64,000 nt of DNA. Source: Candidatus Eisenbergiella merdavium (GTDB lineage: Bacteria > Bacillota > Clostridia > Lachnospirales > Lachnospiraceae). The notes below the pieces were generated by a model. It did no database searches, had not been told where the DNA came from, and saw nothing but the letters and a program-made list of their open reading frames with translations. The stretch lies in NCBI GenBank assembly GCA_019119595.1, contig DWWS01000013.1:18756-82755 (forward strand), in the 5' to 3' direction. The translations under genes were made by a program, and so were the position numbers. Positions within the stretch are counted from its first letter, which is position 1; each line of letters opens with the position of its first letter. Positions 54,936 through 63,079 of the stretch are shown one piece after another.

Positions 54936-54977
54936 GCAGGGCGGAATGGCTGAAGGGCCGAACCGTCCTGCTTTTTT
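54936..54977 (+). terminator. Terminator of the lipoprotein gene
   Basis: GCAGGGCGG (54936-54944) pairs with CCGTCCTGC (54963-54971), followed by six T. Confidence 0.8.
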
Positions 54978-55081
54978 ATACCTGCCTTCTTTTGAGGATG
55001 CAATTTGACCTGAAATATGGTATGCTGTTGGACATGGCATGAATAAAGGCTTTATAAAAGGAAGGGCTGAAACGAACGGTC

Positions 55082-55675
55082 ATGGAAAGCAGGCTGCAGA
55101 TAGGGCTGGATCGGGAGGCGCTTGAAAGGACTGCGGTAAAGTATCATTTTGCCGCAGCCGGCGCGGGTCTGGACGGCGGCGAAATTCAGAAAATATATGA
55201 GATCCTGCATAGGAATGCAGACTGCCGGGCAGTCTGGACTCTGGATGAAGAAAAACGGGAGGCTTCCGTAGTCGTCACGCTCGGCGTGCGGGTGGATGCG
55301 CTTCAGGAGAAATACGGCAGAGAGGGGCTTCTGACGGAAGGCTATCTGACGGACTGCCTGTGCAGAGAGCTGCTGAAAAAGGGATATAAAGCGCTGGAGG
55401 ATATGCTGAGAGAGCGGTTCGGTCTGTATGCGGAGCGATATCTTTTCCCCGGACAGAACCTTGCGCTGGAAAAGCTGGAACAGATCTTTTCCAGCTTGGG
55501 GGAATCTGTTCCCGTACGGCTTCTGCCGGGCGGCGTGCTTCTGCCCAGGCAGAGCGTGGCGTATCTGCTCCGGCTGTCCGCCGATGAGCGGACAGGATGC
55601 GCGGATATCTGCGCGCAGTGCGGAAAATGTGAAGCCGGAACAGACACGCCGGGCTGCCGGAGGACGTCGGTTTAG
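55082..55675 (+). CDS. Protein resembling the cobalamin-dependent methionine synthase activation domain
   Basis: A 197-aa protein. Its plan resembles stand-alone corrinoid/MetH reactivation-like proteins: an alpha/beta region (VVVTLGVRVDALQEKYGREG), a central helix (YLTDCLCRELLKKGYKALEDMLRERFG), YLFPGQNLALEKLEQIF, and a C-terminal VLLPRQSVAYLLRLSADE before a Cys cluster (CADICAQCGKC). Family members reductively reactivate the cobalt of B12 proteins. The start is uncertain because AAGGAAGGG lies 15 nt upstream. A cobalamin adenosyltransferase gene follows after 47 bp, which supports a corrinoid role. Confidence 0.65.
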   Translation: MESRLQIGLDREALERTAVKYHFAAAGAGLDGGEIQKIYEILHRNADCRAVWTLDEEKREASVVVTLGVRVDALQEKYGREGLLTEGYLTDCLCRELLKKGYKALEDMLRERFGLYAERYLFPGQNLALEKLEQIFSSLGESVPVRLLPGGVLLPRQSVAYLLRLSADERTGCADICAQCGKCEAGTDTPGCRRTSV

Positions 55676-55722
55676 CGGTTATTGATTTGTACGCGCGCCA
55701 GGGCGCGCAGATGGGAGCAAAA

Positions 55723-56259
55723 ATGCAAAGGGGTCTGATCCATCTGTATACAGGAGAAGGCAAGGGAAAAACCACAGCCGCGGTCGGCCTTGCCGTGCGC
55801 GCTGCGGGTGCGGGAAAGCGGGTGCTTTTTTTGCAGTTCATGAAGGGACGGGATACGGGAGAGCTGCATTCCCTGGAAAAAATTCCGGAAATCTCGGTAT
55901 TAAGAAGCGAAAAGGACTTTGGCTTCTATTTTCAGATGACCGACGCGCAGAAGGAGGAGCTGACCCGGGTACACAACGAACTCTTAAAGCAGGCCCTTTC
56001 CCGGACGATGGACGGCGAGGCGGATGTGATCGTGCTTGACGAGGTGACGTATCCGCTGAACTGGGGACTGCTTGACGAGACGCTTTTGAGAAGGCTTTTG
56101 AACAGGACAGACGATAAGCCGCATTTCCCGGAAATTGTCTGTACGGGAAGAAATCCGCAGGAATGGCTTTTGGACTGCGCGGACTATGTGACCCGGATGG
56201 AATGTGTGAGACATCCCTATGAACGGGGAATCGGCGCAAGGGAAGGAATTGAGTTTTGA
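55723..56259 (+). CDS. Cob(I)yrinic acid a,c-diamide adenosyltransferase (CobA/CobO/BtuR type)
   Basis: A 178-aa ATP:corrinoid adenosyltransferase with a P-loop near the N-terminus (LIHLYTGEGKGKTTAAVGLAVRAAG, residues 5-29), VLFLQFMKG, DVIVLDEVTYPLNWGLLD and PEIVCTGRNPQEWLLDCADYVTRMECVRHPYERGI. It attaches the adenosyl group of coenzyme B12. ATG 55723 with GGGAG is preferred to ATG 55711. A compact GCGCGC/GCGCGC hairpin (55693-55708) stands just upstream of the SD. The GH20 gene starts 3 bp downstream. Confidence 0.92.
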   Translation: MQRGLIHLYTGEGKGKTTAAVGLAVRAAGAGKRVLFLQFMKGRDTGELHSLEKIPEISVLRSEKDFGFYFQMTDAQKEELTRVHNELLKQALSRTMDGEADVIVLDEVTYPLNWGLLDETLLRRLLNRTDDKPHFPEIVCTGRNPQEWLLDCADYVTRMECVRHPYERGIGAREGIEF

Positions 56260-56261
56260 GC

Positions 56262-58850
56262 ATGAAAAAAAGGTATTGGGGGGATAAAAAGACAAGCTGG
56301 CCGAAAAAAGGAAGGCGGGCTGTTTTTCTGTTTTTCTTTTTTCTGCTGCTGTGCGCGGCTGCGGCTTGTTTTCTCCACGGGGATGAACCGGGAAGGGGAG
56401 GCCTTCAGGAGCAGGCTGTATCAGGGGCGCGTGCAGGAGGGGACGGCTTTCCGGCGGGGAGCGCGTCGGGAGGGACGCTTTTAAACCTTGCTCTGCAGGA
56501 GGGCGTTACGGTGACAGCGGACAGCGTGGAGGCGGAGCAGTTTTCCCCCGAAAAGGCGGCGGACGGAAACCATACCGATTCCGGCAGCCGCTGGTCCTCC
56601 GCAAACGAAAGCGGACAGCCCTCTCACTGGCTGATGTTTACGTTTGATGATGAGACGCAGATTTCCTTCGTCCGACTGTATTGGGAGCGGCTGAACGTGG
56701 AGGGCTTTGTGCTGGAAAGCTCTCAGGACGGCGCGACCTGGACGGCCGCCGCGACGGTGGAGGAGGCGCCCCGGGCCAACGAGCAGTGTGTCGTGCTGGA
56801 CAGACCGGCGCGGGGGCGGTATTTCCGCATCCGCACCACAGCGGTGTCCGAAAGCGAGGAAAATCAATATCTGTATTATCAGAACGTTTCTCTGATGGAG
56901 GCGGAGCTGTATGAGGAGGTGCCGTTGAGCTGGTCGCTGGAGGGGCCTTCCATTGAAACCGGGGAGGACGGCAGCCGCCGTCTCGTGCTTCCCTCCGTGC
57001 CGGAGGATGTACAGATCGAGCTGGCCGGAGCGGATTATAAAGAGGTGATCGGGACGGACGGAACGGTGTACCCAACGGTGGAGGAAAAGGAGGTGGAGGT
57101 GGGCTTCCTTCTCACGAAGGACGGTGTGTCTGAGGAAACTCCGGGCTATACGGTGACGGTTCCCGCCGCAGAGCGGGAGGCCGGAGGAGGAGCGGAGTCG
57201 GCGGATTCCGGTAGGGACGCTGCCGGGGAGGCACAGTCCCGGCCCTCCGTTACGCCTGAGGTGGCGGAATGGCGCGCGGGAAACGGTTCTTTTATGCTGC
57301 AGGAGGGAAGCAGGATCCTTGCGGATGAAAAATGGCTTCAGGAGGCTTCCTCGGCTCTTTCTTCTCTGCGGGAAGCGGCGGAGGCTGCTTCCCGCGAGGC
57401 GCGGGAGGAGGACGATGCCGGAAGCGAAAGGCTCCTTGCGGGAACGAGAGAGGATCTGCGGGAGGGCGATATCTATCTGGGGCTGGCCTCTGAAGAGCTG
57501 GGGCTTGGAGAGGAAGGCTATCTGTGTGAGATACGCAGCGACGGTATCCTTCTTCTCGCTGAACAAAAGCAGGGACTGATCTGGGGGGTGAATACGCTTT
57601 GCCAGCTTCTGGATGGGGAGAACGGGAAAAAGGGAACGATTGCCTGCGGGACCATCCGGGATTATCCCCGCTACAGCGTGCGCGGCTTTTCCATCGATAT
57701 CGGGCGGCGGATGGTGTCGATGGAAACGCTGCGGGAAATGGTGCGGGCGCTTTCGGCCCGGAAGATGAACACGCTGGGCGTACATCTGAACGATAATGAG
57801 ATTCTTTCCACCAGCGGGAAAAACGACAGCATCAAAAACGCCTTTACCGCCTATTCCGGCTTCCGGCTGGAATCCTCGCTGAAGAATGGAGAGGGAGAAC
57901 AGCTCACCTCGCAGGACGGCTCCTTTACCAAGATGGAATGGAAGGAATTTACCGAGTGGGCGGCCGGGCTTGGAGTGGAGGTGGTTCCGGAGATTGATAC
58001 GCCTGCCCACAGCCTGTCGATCACCAGGCTTTTTCCTGAGGCGGCGCTGGCGGATGAGCCGGAAAATGTGGATCAGCTCGATCTTTCCAGACGGGAGACG
58101 ATCGCTCTTATGGAAGGGCTCTGGAGGGAATACCTGGACGGAGAGGATCCGGTTTTTGCGGAAGGCGGAACCGTGCACATTGGAATGGATGAATATTATG
58201 GAGATGTGCAGGATTATCAGGCCTATATGCAACAGATGGCTCTGCTGATCGCGGAAAGCGGCCGTACCGTGCGCATGTGGGGGAGCCTGAGCCTGATCGG
58301 ACAGGCAAACGAAAAAAACTCCGGCGCAGCAGGCGGACTGTCAGGAGTGCTGAGGGGAAGGCTGTCAGCCATGCAGTCGGACAGCCCGGCAGATTTGTCG
58401 GGAAGCCGGGCAGATCTTCCGGCAGATTTGCAGAAGGATTATCGTCTGTGGACAGAGGAGCAGGCCGGAGATACGTTCGGAGAAGGGAAGGAAGCGGGGG
58501 TTCCCTTATCACAGATTCAGGTGCAGATCTGGAGCGCTCTCTGGTCAGATCCGCAGACAACATATCGGGCAGGCTATACGGTCATCAATTCCCTGAACAG
58601 CAGCCTGTACATCATCCCCGGAGGGGGCTATGATTATCTGGATCTGGAGGCGCTTTCCACATGGGAGCCCAACGAATATCCCATGGGAGGACAGACACAG
58701 GTGCTTCCTGCCTGGTCAGAGCGGGTGGCGGGCGCCATTTACTGCCTGTGGAACGATACCATCGGCAGCCTGGAGGCGGGGATCACAGAGGAGGGAATCT
58801 ACGACCGGTTTTCACAGCCGCTTTCGCTGCTGTCCGGAAAGCTGTGGTAA
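56262..58850 (+). CDS. Exported glycoside hydrolase family 20 (beta-N-acetylhexosaminidase) with discoidin-like domain
   Basis: An 862-aa enzyme. A signal anchor (residues about 20-42) is followed by an F5/8-type C (CBM32-like) domain (ADGNHTDSGSRWSSANESGQPSHWLMFTFDD ... FRIRTT, about 100-215), a linker, the GH20 N-terminal alpha/beta domain and the GH20 TIM barrel: YPRYSVRGFSIDIGRRMVSMETL (about 470), LGVHLNDNE, VVPEIDTPAHS and the catalytic Asp-Glu in HIGMDEYYG (about 645). It removes terminal GlcNAc or GalNAc from glycans. An inserted low-complexity stretch (about 690-730, SPADLSGSRADLPADL) interrupts the barrel. TTG 56256 is an alternative start. The end overlaps the convergent AraC gene. 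Confidence 0.9.
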   Translation: MKKRYWGDKKTSWPKKGRRAVFLFFFFLLLCAAAACFLHGDEPGRGGLQEQAVSGARAGGDGFPAGSASGGTLLNLALQEGVTVTADSVEAEQFSPEKAADGNHTDSGSRWSSANESGQPSHWLMFTFDDETQISFVRLYWERLNVEGFVLESSQDGATWTAAATVEEAPRANEQCVVLDRPARGRYFRIRTTAVSESEENQYLYYQNVSLMEAELYEEVPLSWSLEGPSIETGEDGSRRLVLPSVPEDVQIELAGADYKEVIGTDGTVYPTVEEKEVEVGFLLTKDGVSEETPGYTVTVPAAEREAGGGAESADSGRDAAGEAQSRPSVTPEVAEWRAGNGSFMLQEGSRILADEKWLQEASSALSSLREAAEAASREAREEDDAGSERLLAGTREDLREGDIYLGLASEELGLGEEGYLCEIRSDGILLLAEQKQGLIWGVNTLCQLLDGENGKKGTIACGTIRDYPRYSVRGFSIDIGRRMVSMETLREMVRALSARKMNTLGVHLNDNEILSTSGKNDSIKNAFTAYSGFRLESSLKNGEGEQLTSQDGSFTKMEWKEFTEWAAGLGVEVVPEIDTPAHSLSITRLFPEAALADEPENVDQLDLSRRETIALMEGLWREYLDGEDPVFAEGGTVHIGMDEYYGDVQDYQAYMQQMALLIAESGRTVRMWGSLSLIGQANEKNSGAAGGLSGVLRGRLSAMQSDSPADLSGSRADLPADLQKDYRLWTEEQAGDTFGEGKEAGVPLSQIQVQIWSALWSDPQTTYRAGYTVINSLNSSLYIIPGGGYDYLDLEALSTWEPNEYPMGGQTQVLPAWSERVAGAIYCLWNDTIGSLEAGITEEGIYDRFSQPLSLLSGKLW

Positions 58851-59713
58851 ACGCCCTCCTTCCGGTACTGCCTGGGGCTGATCCGGTAATAGCTTTTAAA
58901 GGCCGAAGAAAAATGCTCGATGGAGGAATAGCCCAGATCCTCCGCCACAGAGGTGATGCTGCGCGCGGGATCGGAGAGCAGGATGGCGGCGGCCGACATG
59001 CGGGCCTCCGCCTTTTTCTGCAGGAAGGTTTTGCCGTACTGCTTCTGAAGGAGCCGTTCCGTCTGCCTGGTGCCAAGGCCCAGCTTCCCGGCCAGCTCCT
59101 CCAGGGACAGACTGCGGTATTGATAAAGAAAATATTCCTCTATGATCACGGCGGTCTTATCCCCGGCAGCGGCAGGCTTCGGCGCTTTCTGGCGGACGCT
59201 TTTTTCATAGTTGCGCACCAGATTGACCAGAAGCTGGCGAAGCAGCGCCTCCACCTGAAAAATGCAGCCCGTTCTGCGGCTCTGAAGCTCCTCGAAGATC
59301 TCCACCACCAGAGCGCCCACTCTCTGCGTGTCCTGACCGAACCAGAATGGTGTGTTTTCAAAGGCGGAAAGCAGCTCCTCCTCTCCGGTAGGGAAGGACG
59401 AGACGCTTTTCCGCCTTTTTTCTGTTTTCAGATAAATGCAGTATTCGCACATGGGATCTTCAAGAATGGGGCTCTGTGCGTGCTCCACATGCGGTCCGGT
59501 GACGTAGAGAGTGCCGGGCGTGACCTCATAGGAAACGCCGTTTATGAGGGCGCGCCCCCGTCCCTGCGCGATATAGTGGATCTCGTAGCTCCCATTCCCA
59601 TGAGAATGGCTGGGAATGGAGCGCTGAAACCTTTCATAGACAAAATTCAGAGTATGGAAGCGGCTGTCCGCAATGGTGAAATAAATATCAGCGTCCTTGT
59701 AGTCCGTCCACAT
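58799..59713 (-). CDS. AraC-family transcriptional regulator
   Basis: A 304-aa regulator with an N-terminal cupin ligand-binding domain (HSHGNGSYEIHYIAQGRGRALINGVSYEVTPGTLYVTGP, about residues 35-75) and a C-terminal pair of HTH motifs (SLEELAGKLGLGTRQTERLLQKQYGKTF and SITSVAEDLGYSSIEHFSSAFKSYYRISPRQYR). ATG 59713 has AAAGGAAA 8 nt upstream; an ATG 21 bp earlier has no SD. Its last 52 bp overlap the end of the GH20 gene tail to tail. It probably controls sugar genes nearby, perhaps GH20. Confidence 0.93.
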   Translation of the reverse strand: MWTDYKDADIYFTIADSRFHTLNFVYERFQRSIPSHSHGNGSYEIHYIAQGRGRALINGVSYEVTPGTLYVTGPHVEHAQSPILEDPMCEYCIYLKTEKRRKSVSSFPTGEEELLSAFENTPFWFGQDTQRVGALVVEIFEELQSRRTGCIFQVEALLRQLLVNLVRNYEKSVRQKAPKPAAAGDKTAVIIEEYFLYQYRSLSLEELAGKLGLGTRQTERLLQKQYGKTFLQKKAEARMSAAAILLSDPARSITSVAEDLGYSSIEHFSSAFKSYYRISPRQYRKEGVYHSFPDSSESGCENRS

Positions 59714-59770
59714 ACCGGTATTTCCTTTCCGCAAAAGATCAGGAGAAGAGGGCAGATGATAAAAGCGCAG

Positions 59771-60454
59771 TCAGATGATGAAGGCGGCCAGCATGGCAAA
59801 AAAGGCCGCTTTGGTATTTCTGCTCATGGCCAGATAGAGCATTCCGTATATGAGCGCAAAAGCCATTACGCCCAGACCGGTCAGGACATTTCCCCGCGAC
59901 AGAATATGGATCGCTCCCCATGTGCAGCACAGAACGATTCCACCGAAGGGAACGCGGCTTTTTTTCTTTAACAATGCTTCAAAAAACCTTTGCCCAAACA
60001 CGACGATCAGGAAAACCAGCCCAATCTCAAAGGCATAATAAAGATATTGAAAAAGAAATTCCAACAAGCCCTTCCGGCTGAATTCTCCGACGATTTTCAG
60101 CGTTCCCCAGTCGCATGCATTCAGAAAAATGCAGGCGGCGGTCAGGACCGCGCTGAAGCAAATCCCTCCAGCCGACGGCCGGCTGCTGCTCCTGACATCA
60201 TAGTGCAGCCTTTTGCGGGAGCTTTTGACGAGAAGGACAATCACTGCAGCCCAGCAGAGAATGGTCAGGGTCCAATGAAGGATTCTTTCCGGGGTGCCGT
60301 ATCCGTCTGCGTTTCCCAAAAACAGGGGCTCGATCAGCCCAAGCAGTACCATTTCCAGTCCCAGTCCCGCAAACGCATACAGCGCATACCACAGGTAATC
60401 CCAGGCGGAGGGCTCCTTTTTGGAGGCGGCAGCTCTTTTTTCTGATGCTTTCAT
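59771..60454 (-). CDS. Polytopic membrane protein (CPBP-like, uncertain)
   Basis: A 227-aa protein with six to seven hydrophobic helices. The C-terminal part (FEALLKKKSRVPFGGIVLCCTWGAIHILSRGNVLTGLGVMAFALIYG region, about residues 155-205) recalls a CPBP intramembrane-protease motif, but the diagnostic EExxxR motif is not present, so this is only a suggestion. AAAGGAAAAGAG precedes the ATG. It lies 57 bp upstream of the AraC gene on the same strand and may be in one operon with it. Confidence 0.7.
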   Translation of the reverse strand: MKASEKRAAASKKEPSAWDYLWYALYAFAGLGLEMVLLGLIEPLFLGNADGYGTPERILHWTLTILCWAAVIVLLVKSSRKRLHYDVRSSSRPSAGGICFSAVLTAACIFLNACDWGTLKIVGEFSRKGLLEFLFQYLYYAFEIGLVFLIVVFGQRFFEALLKKKSRVPFGGIVLCCTWGAIHILSRGNVLTGLGVMAFALIYGMLYLAMSRNTKAAFFAMLAAFII

Positions 60455-60778
60455 GTATCTCTTTTCCTTTCAAAATCCGTTTTTTCCTGTCTGCTCTTCG
60501 GCTTTTTCATTCTATCACACATCTGTTTCGCTTTCCAGCTCTTTCAGGCGGGAATGGCCCGCCGGTTCCGGTCTTTAATCTGTTTCTGTCCGGCAGGGCG
60601 GCGGCCCTTTTCAGCCGCCCTCTCCGTCCGGAATACGTCGGCCGTTTTCATCAGAAGCATATGCCCTGTGATCCTTAAAAACCTGCGCTGATGCGACATG
60701 AAAAAGCCTAACTTGTCAAAAGTTTCTCTTATCCTTTCAAAGACGGAAAATTATAATGAAGATACAGAAACGCGTGTA
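60455..60778. other. Intergenic region between membrane protein and fucose locus
   Basis: No gene is seen. A GC-rich hairpin (GGGCGGC with GCCGCCC, about 60595-60624) lies in the middle. The right end holds the -10 box of the fucose operon and runs into the hairpin array. Confidence 0.6.
60729..60757 (+). promoter_or_regulatory. Candidate promoter of the fucose operon
   Basis: A perfect TATAAT (60752-60757) with a weak TTATCC (60729-60734) 17 bp upstream. It lies 21 bp before the hairpin array, which would therefore be transcribed as leader. Confidence 0.5.
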
Positions 60779-60971
60779 GTGCCGCCGTTCCGGCGGCGGA
60801 AAGGCGGAGAAAGCCTGCGGCTTTCTCCTGGAAATTGGACTATCGTCCAATTTCTCACAAATTTAGTGCCGCCAGTAGGCGGCAGGAAAGGTGGAGAAAA
60901 TCAAAGATTTTCTCCTGGGAATTGGGCTTGCGCCCAATTCCTCACAAATTTAGTGCCGCCGGAACGGCGGC
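60779..60971 (+). repeat. Seven-hairpin array of 87-bp units in the dehydrogenase leader
   Basis: Units start at 60779, 60866 and 60953 (third partial). Each begins with a GCCGCC/GGCGGC hairpin (A: 60781-60797, 60868-60883, 60955-60971) and an AAAGGnGG run, followed by hairpin B (60806-60828; 60893-60915), hairpin C (60831-60854; 60918-60941) and the spacer TCACAAATTTA. All stems are perfect, 6-10 bp. The partial third unit supplies the SD (AAAGGGG) and start region of the dehydrogenase gene. Confidence 0.93.
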
Positions 60972-60985
60972 AGAAAGGGGTAGAA

Positions 60986-62038
60986 ATGGAAAAAATGAGA
61001 ATGCGGGGGGCGACGCTTCCGGGGAACAGCACGGTGGAAATGAAGGAATTTGAGATTCCGAAGCCGGGGCACGGACAGGTGCTGATTCAGACAAAGGCCA
61101 CGACGATCTGCGGAAGCGATATCCGCTGCATTTACCGGGCGCATGTGGGAAAGGGACCGGAGGGCTATATTCCGGGCATGGTCGCGGGACATGAGCCCTG
61201 CGGCGTGATCGTGGAGGAAGGCGAGGGGCTCCGCCGCTTCAAAAAGGGAGACCGGGTGATCGTTTATCATATCTCCGGCTGCGGCGTGTGCAACGACTGC
61301 CGCAGAGGGTATTACATCTCCTGCAAGAGCCGCTTCCGTCAGGCCTACGGCTGGCAGAGAAACGGCGGAATGGCGCCTTACATCCTGGCGGAGGAAAAGG
61401 ATCTGATCGCCCTGCCCGAAGAGCTGACCTATAAGGATGGCGCGCAGGTGGCCTGCGGCTTCGGGACGGTTTACGAGGCTATTGAAAAGATCGGCATCTG
61501 CGGAAACGACGCGGTTCTGGTGACCGGACTGGGCCCGGTGGGCCTTGCGGCGCTGATGCTTGCGAAGGCCATGGGAGCCAACATGCTCATCGGCGTTGAA
61601 ATAAACGAATACCGCGTGGAGCTTGCGAAAAAGCTCGGGCTTGTGGATCACGTGTTCACGCCCGACGAGGCGATGGACGGCATCATGAAGGTGACGAACG
61701 GAAACGGCGTAGAGCGTGCCATTGACGCCAGCGCCAGCGATCCGGGACGGCAGCTTGCCATCCGCGCCACCAGAGAGTGGGGCAAGATCGCCTTTGTGGG
61801 AGAGGGCGGAACCTGCACCTTCAATCCCAGCCCGGACATCATTCACGGACAGAAGACGATCTACGGCTCCTGGGTGACCTCTCTGTGGAGAATGGAGGAG
61901 CTGGTGGAGCGTCTGGTTCGCTGGAACATCCATCCGGAGGATCTGATCACCCATGAGTTCCCTCTGGACAAGGCGGGCGAGGCTTATGAGCTGATGGCAG
62001 GCGGAAACTGCGGCAAGGTCGCGGTGGTATTTGACTGA
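60986..62038 (+). CDS. Zinc-dependent medium-chain alcohol/polyol dehydrogenase
   Basis: A 350-aa MDR enzyme. Catalytic zinc region TICGSDIRC (about residues 40-48) and GHEPCGVIVEEGE, a structural-zinc cluster CGVCNDCRRGYYISC (about 97-111), and the NAD(P)-binding motif VTGLGPVGLAALMLAKAMGA (about 178-197). It resembles threonine/sorbitol dehydrogenases; the fucose context suggests a sugar or sugar-alcohol substrate. ATG 60986 follows AAAGGGG by 5 nt. The frame is open upstream through the whole hairpin array to 60698, which I do not include. Confidence 0.92.
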   Translation: MEKMRMRGATLPGNSTVEMKEFEIPKPGHGQVLIQTKATTICGSDIRCIYRAHVGKGPEGYIPGMVAGHEPCGVIVEEGEGLRRFKKGDRVIVYHISGCGVCNDCRRGYYISCKSRFRQAYGWQRNGGMAPYILAEEKDLIALPEELTYKDGAQVACGFGTVYEAIEKIGICGNDAVLVTGLGPVGLAALMLAKAMGANMLIGVEINEYRVELAKKLGLVDHVFTPDEAMDGIMKVTNGNGVERAIDASASDPGRQLAIRATREWGKIAFVGEGGTCTFNPSPDIIHGQKTIYGSWVTSLWRMEELVERLVRWNIHPEDLITHEFPLDKAGEAYELMAGGNCGKVAVVFD

Positions 62039-62048
62039 GGAGATTAAA

Positions 62049-63062
62049 ATGAGTGAGATCATAGAACAGAGCAAAATCCCGCGCAGGCGGCTGTATGACG
62101 GAACGACGGTACCTGCCGTGGGAATGGGAACCTTCGGAAGCGACAAATACGGGCCGGAGCAGATCGCGCAGGCCGTTTACGGCGGGATCCGGGCGGGGTA
62201 CCGTCTGATCGACTGCGCTTCCGTCTACATGAACGAGGATAAGATCGGAGAGGCGCTTGCACGCGTGATGCAGGAGGGTGCGGTGAAGCGGGAGGAGCTT
62301 TTTATCACCTCCAAGGTATGGAACGATATGCATGCCGAGGGACAGGTCATCGCTTCCTGTGAAAAGAGCCTGCAGGATCTGCAGCTTTCCTACATCGACC
62401 TGTATTTCGTGCACTGGCCCTTCCCCAACTATCATGCGCCGGGCTGCGACGGGGATTCCCGCAATCCGGATTCCAGGCCTTTTTCGGTAGAGGAATTTAT
62501 GGTAACATGGAGACAGTGCGAGCGACTGGTAGACGAAGGGAAGGTGCGTTATATCGGAATGTCCAATATGACCATCCCCAAGCTGGAGGCCGTTCTGCCT
62601 CTGTGCCGCATCAAACCGGCGGCCCTGGAGATGGAGCTGCATCCCGGCTTCCAGCAGCCGGAGCTGTTCGACTATGCGAGGGCGCATGACATCCTTCCCG
62701 TGGGCTACTGTCCCATCGGCTCTCCCTCCCGGCCGGAGAGAGACCGGACGGCGGAGGACGTGGCGGATACGCAGATGCCGGAGATCGTGGAGATCGCAAA
62801 GCGCCATAACGTGCATCCCGCGCTGATCTGCCTGAAATGGGCGGTACAGAGAGGGCAGGTTCCGATTCCCTTCGCCGTGAAGGAGCCGCAGTACGTAAGC
62901 AACCTGAAATGCGCCACGGAGGATCCTCTGACGGAGGAGGAAATGGAGACCATCCGCCTTGCGGATAAAAACTGCCGGCTGGTAAAGGGCCAGGTGTTCC
63001 TGTGGCCCGGCGCGAAGGGCTGGGAGGATCTGTGGGATCTGGACGGGGAGATCGCCCGCTGA
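62049..63062 (+). CDS. Aldo/keto reductase
   Basis: A 337-aa NAD(P)H-dependent TIM-barrel oxidoreductase. The catalytic tetrad is visible as the Asp in LIDCASVY, the Tyr in the same motif, the Lys in ITSKVWND and the His in LYFVHWPFP; the C-terminal cofactor region reads IPFAVKEPQYVSNL. It reduces aldehydes or sugars. GAGGAG at 62037-62042 sets ATG 62049. It is co-transcribed with the dehydrogenase (10-bp gap) and the FucU-like gene (17-bp gap). Confidence 0.93.
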   Translation: MSEIIEQSKIPRRRLYDGTTVPAVGMGTFGSDKYGPEQIAQAVYGGIRAGYRLIDCASVYMNEDKIGEALARVMQEGAVKREELFITSKVWNDMHAEGQVIASCEKSLQDLQLSYIDLYFVHWPFPNYHAPGCDGDSRNPDSRPFSVEEFMVTWRQCERLVDEGKVRYIGMSNMTIPKLEAVLPLCRIKPAALEMELHPGFQQPELFDYARAHDILPVGYCPIGSPSRPERDRTAEDVADTQMPEIVEIAKRHNVHPALICLKWAVQRGQVPIPFAVKEPQYVSNLKCATEDPLTEEEMETIRLADKNCRLVKGQVFLWPGAKGWEDLWDLDGEIAR

Positions 63063-63079
63063 GAAAAGGAGGAAAGTAT

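Noticed and set aside
56481..58232. 583-aa open frame antisense to the GH20 gene
   Set aside because: Rich in Arg, Pro and His without domains; the GH20 gene on the other strand is clear.
58661..59971. 436-aa plus-strand open frame
   Set aside because: Runs through the GH20 tail and antisense to the AraC gene; it is an antisense shadow with no SD.
60779..60971. CRISPR array
   Set aside because: Units are 87 bp and adjacent, with internal palindromes and no spacers; no cas genes are present.
60698..60985. N-terminal extension of the dehydrogenase through the hairpin array
   Set aside because: The MDR family starts at about 60986 with its own SD. Translation of the array is kept as a hypothesis only.
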